Positions 1 to 10,541 of a stretch of 64,000 nt of DNA are shown here, one piece after another. A model generated the notes under the pieces. It saw nothing but the letters and a program-made list of their open reading frames with translations, searched no databases and was not told the origin of the DNA. This stretch comes from Planctomycetaceae bacterium (GTDB taxonomy: Bacteria; Planctomycetota; Planctomycetia; Pirellulales; Pirellulaceae), in assembly GCA_027487485.1 (NCBI GenBank), contig JAIYDN010000078.1:98994-162993 (forward strand). Direction: 5' to 3'. The first letter of the stretch is position 1, and each line of letters begins with the position of its first letter. The position numbers were made by a program, and so were the translations under genes.

Positions 1-2
1 AT

Positions 3-1046
3 GCTGATACTTTAAAACAAAAACTACAATCTCTACCTGGGCTGGTGGATGTTGACTCCACCATGTCGATGCGAAAACCAGAAATACAAGTGAGCATCGA
101 CCGTGACAGAGCCATGGATTTGCAAATTCCTGTGCAGACGGTTGCAAACACCCTTCGCGTGTTGGTGGGCGGCCAAGTCGTCTCGACCTATAAAGAAGGT
201 TCGGAGCAATACGACGTTTGGTTACGTGCCGACAAATCCTTCCGCGACAATCCAACGGAGCTTGCCTCTCTTTCGATTCCATCCGGCAAGGCAGGACAAG
301 TAGAACTTGGACGACTCGCGAAGCTATCCGAGCAACAGGGACCGACGCAAATCGATCGTCTGAATCGGCAAAGAACAGTGACTCTGATGGCCCACCCAGA
401 CCAAGTTTCACTCAACGATGCGGTCAACTTTGCGAACGCGACGATTGATTCCATGAACATGTCCCCCGAGTACCAGCGTGTGTTTGGCGGGCAAGCCGAC
501 TTGCTCGCGGAGACCGCTTATTACTTTGTCGTTGCTCTAACGCTGAGCACGACCTTTATGTACCTCATCTTGGCGGCTCAATTTGAAAGCTGGATTCATC
601 CAATCAGCATTCTGGTTGCATTGCCGATCACGTTCCCATTCGGTCTTTTGTCGTTGCTGATTTTTCAGACGCCTCTCGATCTGTATGCCATGTTCGGGCT
701 ATTCATGCTGATCGGTATTGTCAAAAAGAATGGAATCCTTCAGGTCGACAAGACCAACGAGTTGATCGCGGCCGGTGAAACGAACCCAACCAAGGCAATT
801 CTTGAAGCCAATCATACCCGTCTTCGCCCAATTCTTATGACGACGGTAATGCTGATCGCAGCCATGGTTCCCATCGCGCTTGGGAATGGACCGGGAGCCA
901 GCGCTCGAGCAAGCATGGCAAAAGTGATTATCGGCGGACAAGCACTTTCGTTGCTGCTATCGTTGATCGCAACGCCGGTATCCTACTCCCTTTTCTACGA
1001 TCTCAATCGCTGGCTCCGCCGAAAGCGGAACAGAACAGAAGCGTAG
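3..1046 (+). CDS. RND efflux transporter permease (AcrB/Mdt-like), C-terminal part; 5' end truncated by window
   Basis: Frame is open from base 3 (ADTLKQKLQSLPGLVDVDSTMSMRKPEIQVSIDRDRA...), with the typical RND C-terminal half 'MFGLFMLIGIVKKNGILQVDKTNEL...RLRPILMTTVMLIAAMVPIALG'. Confidence 0.93.
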   Translation, partial: ADTLKQKLQSLPGLVDVDSTMSMRKPEIQVSIDRDRAMDLQIPVQTVANTLRVLVGGQVVSTYKEGSEQYDVWLRADKSFRDNPTELASLSIPSGKAGQVELGRLAKLSEQQGPTQIDRLNRQRTVTLMAHPDQVSLNDAVNFANATIDSMNMSPEYQRVFGGQADLLAETAYYFVVALTLSTTFMYLILAAQFESWIHPISILVALPITFPFGLLSLLIFQTPLDLYAMFGLFMLIGIVKKNGILQVDKTNELIAAGETNPTKAILEANHTRLRPILMTTVMLIAAMVPIALGNGPGASARASMAKVIIGGQALSLLLSLIATPVSYSLFYDLNRWLRRKRNRTEA

Positions 1047-1086
1047 GGTGAGCCACATAACTCGGAGCCTTGAGCCACGCGCCGTC

Positions 1087-4000
1087 TTATCGACGCAATG
1101 TAGCTGGCTTTTCTTCGGCAACTTGTTCTGCGGGCAAGTATCCAATGAAACAAAGAAGGTCCCGGATCTCCGAGGGTGTTAGCGAATCCAACAAACCTGA
1201 TGGCATCGCCGAAACTTTGCTCGGAAGAATCTCTTCAATCTCTTCTTCGGCGATTTTCACTTCCTGGTTCTCTTTGGTCCTGATAGAAATTCCATCAGGA
1301 TTACGCACCAAGATACCCGTGTGAACTTTACCGGTCAGAGTTAGGATTTTCTTGGACGCATACTGATCGCTGATCACATGGGATGGGAACAGAGTGGACT
1401 CCAAAAACTCCGAACGAGTGAATCGTCGAGTGACGCTACTGAGGTCTGGACCAAATCCATTGCCAACCGTATTCATTTTGTGGCATGAAGAGCATTGAGC
1501 CTTTGCGAAGACCTTAGCACCTTCTTCTCGGATTCCATATCGCCCTTGTTCTCCAGCAAGGAATTGCTCCAAGAAGCCAAGCGACCATCGCGGTTGCTCT
1601 GTTTCCGTTGGTGGAATTGCGGCCGGAAGATCAGGAAAGCGCTTCTCGTACCATTTTTGCCAAGCCACCATCGGAGATTGTTTACTGTCGCCATCCGTTG
1701 AGAACTTCTCGCCAGTCCAATACTCGAGCAATCGAACGGTAGGTGTCGGATCGTTCCCTGCTTCAAAAAGTTTGCAACCTTGCAGAATGGTTTGGCGAAG
1801 CGCTTCGGGGTCTTCTGTCGCGACTTCCATTTTGCGAAGAGCATCGCACACATCCGCCACACCGAACGAGTCCAACAAACCAATCGATCGAACTAGATAG
1901 TCCCAGTTTTTCTCGTCAGGCCTTTGAGCCAACGCCAATGCGATAGTGGCACGTCGGTCTGGGCTCTTGCGCCAGCGTTGCCGCAAATGCTCCGCAGCAG
2001 ATTCGTCCGCTTGAGCCGAAAGGATCGCAGTAATGCCCGTCTTCAAACGTTTGAAAACGTCTTCTTCCAAACCACTTTTATCAATCGAGGTATCCAAGCG
2101 GATCAGTGTTTCAATTTGTTCTGGCGTTAATTGCGAAGGAACTTTGAACAATGCCGTCAAAGCGGCATTCGGGTACTGTTCCCCAAGTTCTAAAATGCGG
2201 ATCGCTTCCGATTCGGTCAGGTGCTCGGCCATTTGCTGCGATGTCTTCATCACATAAAGCTGGTAGGAACTTCCCCCCTTGGCTTGCTGAGCGGTTTCCA
2301 AAAATTGTAATACTGCCATTCGTTCCGTCGAGGTCCAGGGGTGCTGGATCATGGGCAAGTGCATCGATATCAACATTCGCTCTGGCATCGGTGCATCCGA
2401 TTGCAAATATTGGATAGCAGATGGAACCACGTCGCTCTGAAGATAGGTAGCCAATCGAATCAGTTCGCTATTGATCGCAGCGTTGCCTGCAGGAAACTCT
2501 TTTTCGACAAGAGCCTTGAGATCCGAAAGCCCGCCTCGATCGATGGAATTTAAATGCAATGTCACTTGAAGAACTCGCAATAAATCAACGAAGTCTGCGT
2601 CACTGACAAACCCTTGCGTTTGTCGCATCATGGCGTCGACAACCAGATTAGCATTTTGTTGAGTTGGTTCGTTGGTCATTAATACCAAGCCCGCTTGAAT
2701 GGCCAGACGGCTCGACTTACCATCGACAAATTCATCCTTCCACTCAGCCGATGGAACCAGCGATAACGCGCGACGGGCCGCGAAGCGTTCCTCGCGAGTA
2801 TTGCTTGTCAGCATGCTCTTCAGTTCCGCAGGCGTGCATACAATGCCCTGCCGAAGAATGGACTCGCAGGCTGCGATGCGAACGTTGGGACTATTGTCAC
2901 GAAGTAACTTCCGCAGTTGTATCTCTGCTTCCTCATCATCGGTATGGAGCGCTAGCAGACGAGCGCATTTGACTTGCACTTGTTCGCTGGTGCTATTGCT
3001 TAGCTCGACCAACATTTCCGTCGTTGGAATGGGCCCAAGCAACTGCATGAGATCCAAAGCTTGCATACGATAACGAGCCGGGTTCTCATTGCTGTAAGCG
3101 ACACCAGCCACTTGTTCGGCCCAATCGTTGCCTAGTTCCTTTTTCAGAACGGCTGCGGCTTGTCGTCCGAAAGCAGAGAACAGTTGAGGCAGCCGGATTG
3201 CTTTCGTAACCCCTTCCCCTAAATCCAAAACCTGAGCCGGTATATCACCCACCCATCGAACTCGGTAAATACCACCGTCGGTACCACGGCCACCTGTGCA
3301 GAAATACAACCACCCATCAGGCCCTACTTCCAGGTCGGTCACATTCATGGGGGTCCCACTGACGAACTCTTCGACCTTTGGCTTGGATTTATCTGCGGAT
3401 TCTACGTTCATGCAAAGAATTCTTCCTTCCGACCAATCAGCCGAAAAGAGAGTCCGATGGTACTTTGCGGGAAACTTGATGTGCGAGTAGGTCGTTATTC
3501 CAGTGGGGGATCCACGGCCGGAACTTGCGATTGCAGGTTGACGATCCAGATAGTACTCCGGCCAATTGGCCCAACCACTGCGCCATCCGAATTCAGAACC
3601 TTCACCAATTCGGAAGACACTGGTTGCCCGGTGCCACACAGCGCCGATATCCGCTTCCATATCGCTGTCATGAAGATACAGACTTCCTGACGGATGGAAC
3701 GTCAAATCGTATGCATTCCGCAAACCACCAGCCACAGTTTGTACGCGTTTGGTTGTTAGCTCATAACGAATCACGGTTCCACCAGGTGCCTTGATTCCGT
3801 CTGCGTGTCCACCTGGATCCTGAAACCTAGGCTGCACAAGATCGCCCTCGTATGGATCTCGAAAAGTGCTGCTCGCATCTGGGGATGCGGCGAGTTGGGT
3901 ATGATTTCCGATCACGGCATAAATACATCCGTCGGGCCCAAAGGTGATTTGGTGTGCACCATGTTCGCCCGCGCTGCCTTGGAACTGAACCAAGATCTCT

Positions 4001-5064
4001 GCCTTCTCCAGTTCGCCGTTCCGATCTTCGTCAATCAGCCGATAGAGCCCAGCACCCTCTGGACCGTCACCCGTAACGTAAACGTCTCCGTTGAGTGGTA
4101 ATATGCCTTGAACGTTTTGAACCAGAGTGCAGTATTCGCGAGTCTTCTCAGGCGTTCCGTCTTTGTCTGCATCATAAATCAGTACAAGAGGACCACCTTC
4201 CTGTGAGGCGATAATATGCCCGAATTCATTGAACGCCATTGCAATCACCGAGCCAACGGAACTGTGATCCAATACCTCATCGACGATAAAGCCCGGCTTG
4301 GTCTTGAATCGGTCTGATGGTGGAGCCGATTTCTTGGAATCGAAGTCCTTCAATGAAACAACAACCGCAGACTTGCTGGCTGCGGTTTCCGGAACAACAC
4401 TAGGGCCAATAGGCGTCTCCGCCGTCTCGGAAGCATTCTCCTGAGACTCAGCGCTTGCTGCATCCAAGGACAATGCATTGGACCATTGACTATCATCGAA
4501 TCGCAAAAGTTGCCAATTCTGAGATGTTAACTTACTTGCTTTCCATTCATCATCGCTGACGACAATTCGCCACTTGGCGTTCTTGGGTTTGAACATGAAC
4601 CCGACCTTCAAACCATGCTCTTTGCCAGTTCGATTGGTAGCTCGAATCGCAACAATGTTTTTACCGGGCCTGATAGCTGAAGATACATCCACACGTTCCA
4701 TAGTCCGACTTGTTTTCGTCGTACCAACCCGACGACCATTCACGAACACTTCGCACTGATCGTCCGCTTCAAACTCGATCACCCCTTGTTCCGTTTCTGG
4801 CAAATCCATCACGCGTCGGAAGTACGCATCACCTTGCTTTACCTCCTCCATGGATTCAGAGTGCCATATCCACTCACGCTCCGTCTTCGCGGTTGGCGAC
4901 GGAGGTACCGAAACCTTGGAATTGCGATTGGAAGAAGACTTCTCTTGCGCATGGGATTCGCCATGTTTGGCAAGAAAGAATGCTATCATTGCGAACAAAA
5001 GGGCGCAACGAACTGCAGCGGTGCTTCGATGCCTTACTATTTGTTGACTTTGGACTGAACACAT
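1087..5064 (-). CDS. PVC-type membrane-bound dehydrogenase/beta-propeller + HEAT + c-type cytochrome domain protein
   Basis: 1325 aa; signal peptide, GSDH-like propeller region, HEAT-like repeats, C-terminal CSSCHK heme motif. Confidence 0.85.
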   Translation of the reverse strand: MCSVQSQQIVRHRSTAAVRCALLFAMIAFFLAKHGESHAQEKSSSNRNSKVSVPPSPTAKTEREWIWHSESMEEVKQGDAYFRRVMDLPETEQGVIEFEADDQCEVFVNGRRVGTTKTSRTMERVDVSSAIRPGKNIVAIRATNRTGKEHGLKVGFMFKPKNAKWRIVVSDDEWKASKLTSQNWQLLRFDDSQWSNALSLDAASAESQENASETAETPIGPSVVPETAASKSAVVVSLKDFDSKKSAPPSDRFKTKPGFIVDEVLDHSSVGSVIAMAFNEFGHIIASQEGGPLVLIYDADKDGTPEKTREYCTLVQNVQGILPLNGDVYVTGDGPEGAGLYRLIDEDRNGELEKAEILVQFQGSAGEHGAHQITFGPDGCIYAVIGNHTQLAASPDASSTFRDPYEGDLVQPRFQDPGGHADGIKAPGGTVIRYELTTKRVQTVAGGLRNAYDLTFHPSGSLYLHDSDMEADIGAVWHRATSVFRIGEGSEFGWRSGWANWPEYYLDRQPAIASSGRGSPTGITTYSHIKFPAKYHRTLFSADWSEGRILCMNVESADKSKPKVEEFVSGTPMNVTDLEVGPDGWLYFCTGGRGTDGGIYRVRWVGDIPAQVLDLGEGVTKAIRLPQLFSAFGRQAAAVLKKELGNDWAEQVAGVAYSNENPARYRMQALDLMQLLGPIPTTEMLVELSNSTSEQVQVKCARLLALHTDDEEAEIQLRKLLRDNSPNVRIAACESILRQGIVCTPAELKSMLTSNTREERFAARRALSLVPSAEWKDEFVDGKSSRLAIQAGLVLMTNEPTQQNANLVVDAMMRQTQGFVSDADFVDLLRVLQVTLHLNSIDRGGLSDLKALVEKEFPAGNAAINSELIRLATYLQSDVVPSAIQYLQSDAPMPERMLISMHLPMIQHPWTSTERMAVLQFLETAQQAKGGSSYQLYVMKTSQQMAEHLTESEAIRILELGEQYPNAALTALFKVPSQLTPEQIETLIRLDTSIDKSGLEEDVFKRLKTGITAILSAQADESAAEHLRQRWRKSPDRRATIALALAQRPDEKNWDYLVRSIGLLDSFGVADVCDALRKMEVATEDPEALRQTILQGCKLFEAGNDPTPTVRLLEYWTGEKFSTDGDSKQSPMVAWQKWYEKRFPDLPAAIPPTETEQPRWSLGFLEQFLAGEQGRYGIREEGAKVFAKAQCSSCHKMNTVGNGFGPDLSSVTRRFTRSEFLESTLFPSHVISDQYASKKILTLTGKVHTGILVRNPDGISIRTKENQEVKIAEEEIEEILPSKVSAMPSGLLDSLTPSEIRDLLCFIGYLPAEQVAEEKPATLRR

Positions 5065-5233
5065 AGCCAGCTACCATCCTTCGAATTTGCAAGATCCCTG
5101 TACAACTGGAGTACTTACGGGAAAAGATGCAAACAAGGCAAGAGCAAAGACGCGTTGACAGTCGCGTTATCGCAGGCGGAAATGCGTTTTAGAGCGGCAG
5201 ATGCGTTTGGAAGAGTTCGCTTGTTAGAATCTT

Positions 5234-5824
5234 TCAGGATCCGACAGGCTGGCCAGGTTCAGACTTCTTGCTTTCATCGTCTTCGCCTTCTTTTTTATGC
5301 TCGAAGCGATGCTCGTCCTTTTTGCTGTGATTGCTTGACCCATCTCTTCCATCGACGCCTTCCACCTGAAGAACGATGTCCTGATTCTTCGACGTGTCCG
5401 GTTCAACGCGGATGGACAAGCCGGAAGTTGCGTAAGACGCGTGCCGTTTATTGATGACGCCCAAGGTTGAAGGCTTGAAGTTTGGAATGCCATCGGCTTG
5501 AATAAACTGAACGATCACACACTTGTGGAGACCTTCGACCGCGCCGTCGTCATCGCGGTACGTCTTGAGCCGAAAGGTTCCATCGCGATTGATGGTGCCG
5601 GTTGCCTGAATGCCATGCGTTTCTGACAGACATTCAATCGTACCGAGCTTTACAGGGGAGCCGTCGGCAAAGAGAACTTTACCCTGGACCGGATAGGTCT
5701 TGAGTTGACTTTCCCCGCAGCCAAGGGCACAGGCCAGCAATAAAAACAAAACGGTGGACTTGAGTACCGTCGACCACGTTGTCGCCCTCGTTGTGGACCG
5801 CGATGTCGCTTCGGGATTAGCCAT
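5234..5824 (-). CDS. Lipoprotein with transthyretin/carboxypeptidase-regulatory-like fold (planctomycete type)
   Basis: Lipobox-like LLACALGC; 'YPVQGKVLFADGSPVKLGTIECLSETHGIQATGTINRDGTFRL'; follows a DUF1559 gene. Confidence 0.75.
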   Translation of the reverse strand: MANPEATSRSTTRATTWSTVLKSTVLFLLLACALGCGESQLKTYPVQGKVLFADGSPVKLGTIECLSETHGIQATGTINRDGTFRLKTYRDDDGAVEGLHKCVIVQFIQADGIPNFKPSTLGVINKRHASYATSGLSIRVEPDTSKNQDIVLQVEGVDGRDGSSNHSKKDEHRFEHKKEGEDDESKKSEPGQPVGS

Positions 5825-5828
5825 TGCA

Positions 5829-6845
5829 CTAATCCTCCAGATTCACAGGTTGCGAATCCGCTCGGTTGCACAAACGGCCCAGGGTATCGGTGTCGATCCT
5901 ATTACTGATAGCACGAACGCTGCCATCTGCCAAAGCGAACTGACAAATTCCCGAGTGCCAGCTTCCCCATCGAACCAAGTCGCTGCCCTCGCCGCGCATG
6001 TCCGTCGCAATGGGTGTTGTTGGTCCACCGAGGCGAGCAAAGTTGTAAACATTGTCTCCATTAAAGATAAAAGCATCTTGAGGCGATTGGCCCAGCTTCC
6101 CCATCGGAACATGCATCTCGCCCGTTAGGATCGTGTTGCTTAGTCCATCCATTGCGTCACGATGCGAGATCCTGTCGAGCCAATCCACAGGAGTGCTGGA
6201 ATCGCATTTCGCCCGGCTGGATATCAGTAATCCTGTTCCATTACCGCCATAGTTGAAATCCGTTGGAAGTCCGACCGAGCCAGGTGAAAGGTCGCCGTGG
6301 TTTCCGCCATAATCGCCAACAGCCCCAGATACTTCCGCGCTTCCCGCCACCGGAATTCGGCAACCGCAAGGAAGTGTCACCCAACGCGTTCCTGCACCAA
6401 CAACTTGCCCGATACCTACGGAAGTGCTCATGGACCGCCGAGTTGGGCAGCAATACACCGGCAATGACTGAGTCCGCACTGGCTCTGAATGTCCGACATA
6501 GGGTGCCTTGTAGTCCCACCGTTGTTCCATGGCGGAAGCTTCTAAGTAGGGCATAATCCGTACGAGCCATGTCGTTTCTTTTCCGCCGCAGGATCGATCC
6601 GGTGCGTCTCCAGGCCGAGGCTCGTAACGCGCTGGTGGATAGGCGCGGTTAGCAGAATGAAACAGCTCGAGAGCCAAGCTGATTTGATGCAGGTTGTTCT
6701 TGCACTGCATCGTGCGAGCGGCTTCACGTGCAGCCTGGACTGCTGGAAGCAACAGCCCTACAAGAATCCCAATGATCGCAATGACGACCAGAAGCTCCAC
6801 CAAAGTGAATGCCCGACGGGCCAGAGGATTTCGAGTTTGCAACAT
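5829..6845 (-). CDS. DUF1559 domain-containing protein with prepilin-type N-terminal methylation motif
   Basis: RRAFTLVELLVVIAIIGILVGLLLPAVQAAREAARTMQCKNNLHQ; C-terminal FALADGSVRAIS. Confidence 0.95.
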   Translation of the reverse strand: MLQTRNPLARRAFTLVELLVVIAIIGILVGLLLPAVQAAREAARTMQCKNNLHQISLALELFHSANRAYPPARYEPRPGDAPDRSCGGKETTWLVRIMPYLEASAMEQRWDYKAPYVGHSEPVRTQSLPVYCCPTRRSMSTSVGIGQVVGAGTRWVTLPCGCRIPVAGSAEVSGAVGDYGGNHGDLSPGSVGLPTDFNYGGNGTGLLISSRAKCDSSTPVDWLDRISHRDAMDGLSNTILTGEMHVPMGKLGQSPQDAFIFNGDNVYNFARLGGPTTPIATDMRGEGSDLVRWGSWHSGICQFALADGSVRAISNRIDTDTLGRLCNRADSQPVNLED

Positions 6846-7008
6846 AAGTGATTGCTTTTAAATAATAGTCTTACAACCGGATTCGCCTCGATTGTAGCTC
6901 AAAACTATGCCTTTTGTAACCAAAATCCCGTTTGTGCGACTCCCTGCCGGTGTGTAGACTCGGTGAGATTGGAATAACGGGAATAACTAAGATCTAGGAA
7001 TCAAGAAC

Positions 7009-7755
7009 TTGCAAGAACCAGACGAACCGACCCCCGCCTCGCGAGCAGGCCTGAAACGACCAGAAGGGGCAGAACTGCGACGCAATGCGACGTTTGTAGG
7101 GGATGCAAGCGACCTTGTGACTCAACTGAAAGAAGTGGCCGCTCCTTTAGCTATCACCGACATTCAGGACGAGACCTGGACCAAAATCGCTGAATATTGC
7201 ATTCAGATTTGGTCCTGGAACCAAAGCATCAATCTCACACGGCACACAACGCCAGAGCTTTTCGTGAAGCGAGATTTGCTCGATTCTTGGCACTTGGCAA
7301 AGCTGCTAGAACCCAATGAAGAAATCCTGGATATCGGAACAGGTGGAGGAGTCCCAGGAGTTCTCGTGGCTATCCTAAGACCCGACGTTCAAGTGACGTT
7401 GTGCGATAGCGTTGCCAAAAAAGCAGTGGTCATGCAACGCGTTGTTGACCAACTAAAGCTCAAGGTGCCCGTGTACCCGCTGAGCGTTCAAAAGGTTCTT
7501 GAAGACTTTCGTTACGACTCGTTAACAGCCCGGGCCGTCGGTCCACTCATTCGACTGTGCACTTGGCTTCAAGAAGACTGGCACAAGTTTCGCCGCCTTC
7601 TTGCCATCAAAGGACCGAAATGGGTCGAGGAACGGGGCGAAGCTCGACACAAGGGCGTTCTCAAGAATATCGAACTGCGACGAGTCGCTGCCTACAACAT
7701 GCCGGACACTGAATCGGAGAGCACCATCCTGCAGCTGCTTCGGCCAAGAAGCTAA
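7009..7755 (+). CDS. rsmG: 16S rRNA (guanine(527)-N(7))-methyltransferase RsmG (TTG start)
   Basis: WNQSINLTRHT...DIGTGGGVPGVLVAILRPDVQVTLCDSVAKKAVVMQRVVDQL...TARAVGPL. Confidence 0.9.
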   Translation: MQEPDEPTPASRAGLKRPEGAELRRNATFVGDASDLVTQLKEVAAPLAITDIQDETWTKIAEYCIQIWSWNQSINLTRHTTPELFVKRDLLDSWHLAKLLEPNEEILDIGTGGGVPGVLVAILRPDVQVTLCDSVAKKAVVMQRVVDQLKLKVPVYPLSVQKVLEDFRYDSLTARAVGPLIRLCTWLQEDWHKFRRLLAIKGPKWVEERGEARHKGVLKNIELRRVAAYNMPDTESESTILQLLRPRS

Positions 7756-8401
7756 GCCTGCACCCATCTTCGCTTCAATCACCCCGTCACCGTTTATCGG
7801 TGACTGGCCAAATACAAAATCTTTACGACTCAGTGAGCAGCGAAGATTCGCCGCTTGGGCATGGCTCGAAACGAAAAGTCCAGCGAGAAGTGGATGAGCA
7901 AAAGCTTTGGATTCCCGCCTAACCCAATGAATTTGATTTTGCCACGATTCGAAATGATCCTGTGAAGTTGGCTGATATTCCCAGAAGATTGAGCGACATT
8001 TCATGATGGATGCGATTGCTGTGTCAGCATATCGCAACGCGAGCGAATGGCAAATGAGGTTCGACGTTTGCTGATGCCCCTGAGATATTCGATCGACTTA
8101 GTATCGACAGTGCAGAATGGTCGCAGATGGTGAAGTATTTCGGACGAAGTTTTAAAAACGTGGTCGGTAAGCCTGGGAGCATCGCCCAGACGCGAAGTCT
8201 CAAGACATCTCAAAAATTCTACTGCAGTCGGGTCTAACCGAATCCGGATTCGGAACGGCATTCAAAACCAAGCACGCTCGCGTCGCTAAATTTTAGGTAC
8301 TGCTTAAATCAACTGATTTTCTAATTCGAAACATTGAATTCGTGCGTTGGCCTGGCGATGGAACGTATTGGCGACCGCGATGCAGTTCTAGTCCACTGTT
8401 C

Positions 8402-8419
8402 CACACCCAAATGGGTGTG
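8402..8419. repeat. Perfect 18-bp palindrome CACACCCA-AA-TGGGTGTG in intergenic region
   Basis: Direct reading: cacaccca (8402-8409), aa, tgggtgtg (8412-8419). Confidence 0.7.
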
Positions 8420-8847
8420 AACGGGCAACCCAATTGAATGCTGTGTCATTGATTGCTTGAAAACACTGCGACACAACGAAAAAACACTTCACTTTAAGCA
8501 AAATGGTCTATGGATGCCTTCAGATCCTGTTGCTCAACCAAAAATGTCGATTCCTGGAAGAAGTCTCGTTTTGAAAAAGCAGACCTTAAACTAGACTCAG
8601 AAGGCAGTCATCAAACGCACTGCGAGGTAACCTTAGGGTGAGCCTTCGTGAGGTAATTGAACTTCAACCGAGATGCGCATCTCAGGTGCAACGTTCGTTC
8701 GGCGAATCTGGGAAGCGAAGTTCTCGGATGGGAGAGAGACGTTTTTTGTAGAGTTTTGGAGTTGTTGTTTCGGTTTTGTATCTATTGACGGCCTCTTCAG
8801 AAAAGAGTGCTGCGATGTGTTCAGTCTAAAAATTTGGAAGCAAAATA

Positions 8848-10160
8848 GTGTTACTACGAAGCAAGATCGTCTGTTGGCTGTTTTTTTGTGTGATCATTCA
8901 CGAAGGCTATTCCGCAGGACCAGTTAACTCAGCAAATGTAACAAGTGCTTCGTACTTGTTTGTCAAAGCAATTGAAATGACCGATGTCAAGCTTGCGGTA
9001 GAGGCGTTCCAGAAGAAGGACTTAATGGAATGTAAGAGACTTTTGGCCCAGGCAAAAAACCTGAGCTCTGAACTACCAGCACCGGATTTAGTGCTGGCCC
9101 AACTGATTTTTGAAGCGGGAGGGGTCGCAGATGCGATTTTACTTTTGGACCAGTATGCCGTTGATTCTCCCTCAGACCCTTTGACGTATATTCTTCTAGG
9201 AGAAATCGCATTAAAAACAAGACGTTTAACCGATGCGTGGCTGAATTCCGAGAAATCTCGTTTGCTTGCTGCAGAGCCATCAGAAGAACTTCGTATTGCT
9301 TTAAACGTTCTGCAGGGCGAAATTGCATTGAGCCGTAATCAGTGGGAGGCAGCAGAAAGATCATTCTTGGAATGGGAAAAGATCAGACCTGAAGATGCCG
9401 CGTCGATATGGGCTCAAGGCAGGCTTAAGCTGATGCAGGACGATCTTGAAGGTGCCAAAGGAGCACTTTCTCGAGCAAGGAAAATGAATGCGACGCTCCC
9501 TCAGCCTCAACTTTTCATCGCCAATTTTCTGGCTAATAAGTCCGAAAACGGTAGGTGTGAGGAGTGGTATCGAGAGGGACTAAAGTCCAAAGACTCTACA
9601 ACTGAAAATTGGCAAAGCTATATGGCATGGCTGGTTTCGCAAGGAAGATCCACGGACGCTGGAAAATTGATCGACCGGATTCCAAAGGACATGCAAGAGA
9701 AACGCGAGATACGGTTCTTAACTGCTTTGGTGGAGAGATACTTGGGTAATGTGACCTAGCCGAGAAGCGATTTGCCGAATTGCATCAGCAGTTTCCTGAT
9801 GATATCGAGGCAGCGGACCAACTCGCATTGGTTTTGGTCGAATCGGCAGATGAAGGGAAGCGGGCACGTGCGTTACAGATAAGCGAGGCTAACATCAGGC
9901 GATTCCCAAACCAAGAAGTTACTATCGCCTCCGCAGCATGGATTCAGTTCAAACTTGGATCCACCGATATTGCAGACCGTATGTTTTCGGAGCTGACTTC
10001 CAAGGTATCTATTTCATCGCAAACGGGCTACTACATTGCTCAGTTGTTGAAGTCACAAGGGAAAGACGATGACGCAAAGAAGATTCTCGAGGCAATTGTT
10101 AAGCAGCCCGGTAGTTTTGTTCAAAAAAAAGCAGTACTAGAGGATTTGGAAAGCAAGTAA
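8848..10160 (+). pseudogene. TPR-repeat secreted protein, apparently frameshifted near 9740-9760 (ORFs 8848-9759 and 9780-10160)
   Basis: GTG start with GGAAG upstream and a signal peptide. The TPR periodicity continues in another frame after the stop at 9757-9759 (...YLGNVT* / ...LAEKRFAELHQQFPDDIEAADQLALVLVESAD). Confidence 0.7.
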
Positions 10161-10541
10161 CATCGTGTTACAAACGTTGTGAAATCCTTGATCCAAAAGG
10201 GGATCGCCGTATTTGGTCTATTGCACTGAACTAAACGGACATCGGAATTTCAAACTTTTTGAACAGCAAGCTTGCCGCAAGACCGAGGAGCGTTTTGAGG
10301 AAACTTGTAATCAAAAATCACCACGCTATCCCTATAAAGGTCGAATCCCCTTTGTTCTGAAAACTTCCACACCGACGGACATTGAAAACGGAGGTTATCC
10401 ACAATAGCCAGGAATTTTTCGAGAAAGTATCGTTAAATCTTGACAGTCAGGTTATACCGATTATCTTCGTGACTCAAACATGCAACTCTCCCTCTGCATT
10501 TTGTGATTCTTACCAAGATGTACTTCTAGATTTTCCGGGAG

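Noticed and set aside
7522-8037. 171-aa minus-strand ORF overlapping the end of rsmG
   Set aside because: Half of it is antisense to rsmG and nothing is recognisable in it.
9740-9780. Programmed ribosomal frameshift in the TPR gene
   Set aside because: No slippery heptamer or clear downstream structure; mutation or sequencing error is simpler.
10320-10360. tRNA T-loop-like 'ggtcgaatcccc'
   Set aside because: No cloverleaf can be formed around it by eye and there is no matching acceptor stem.
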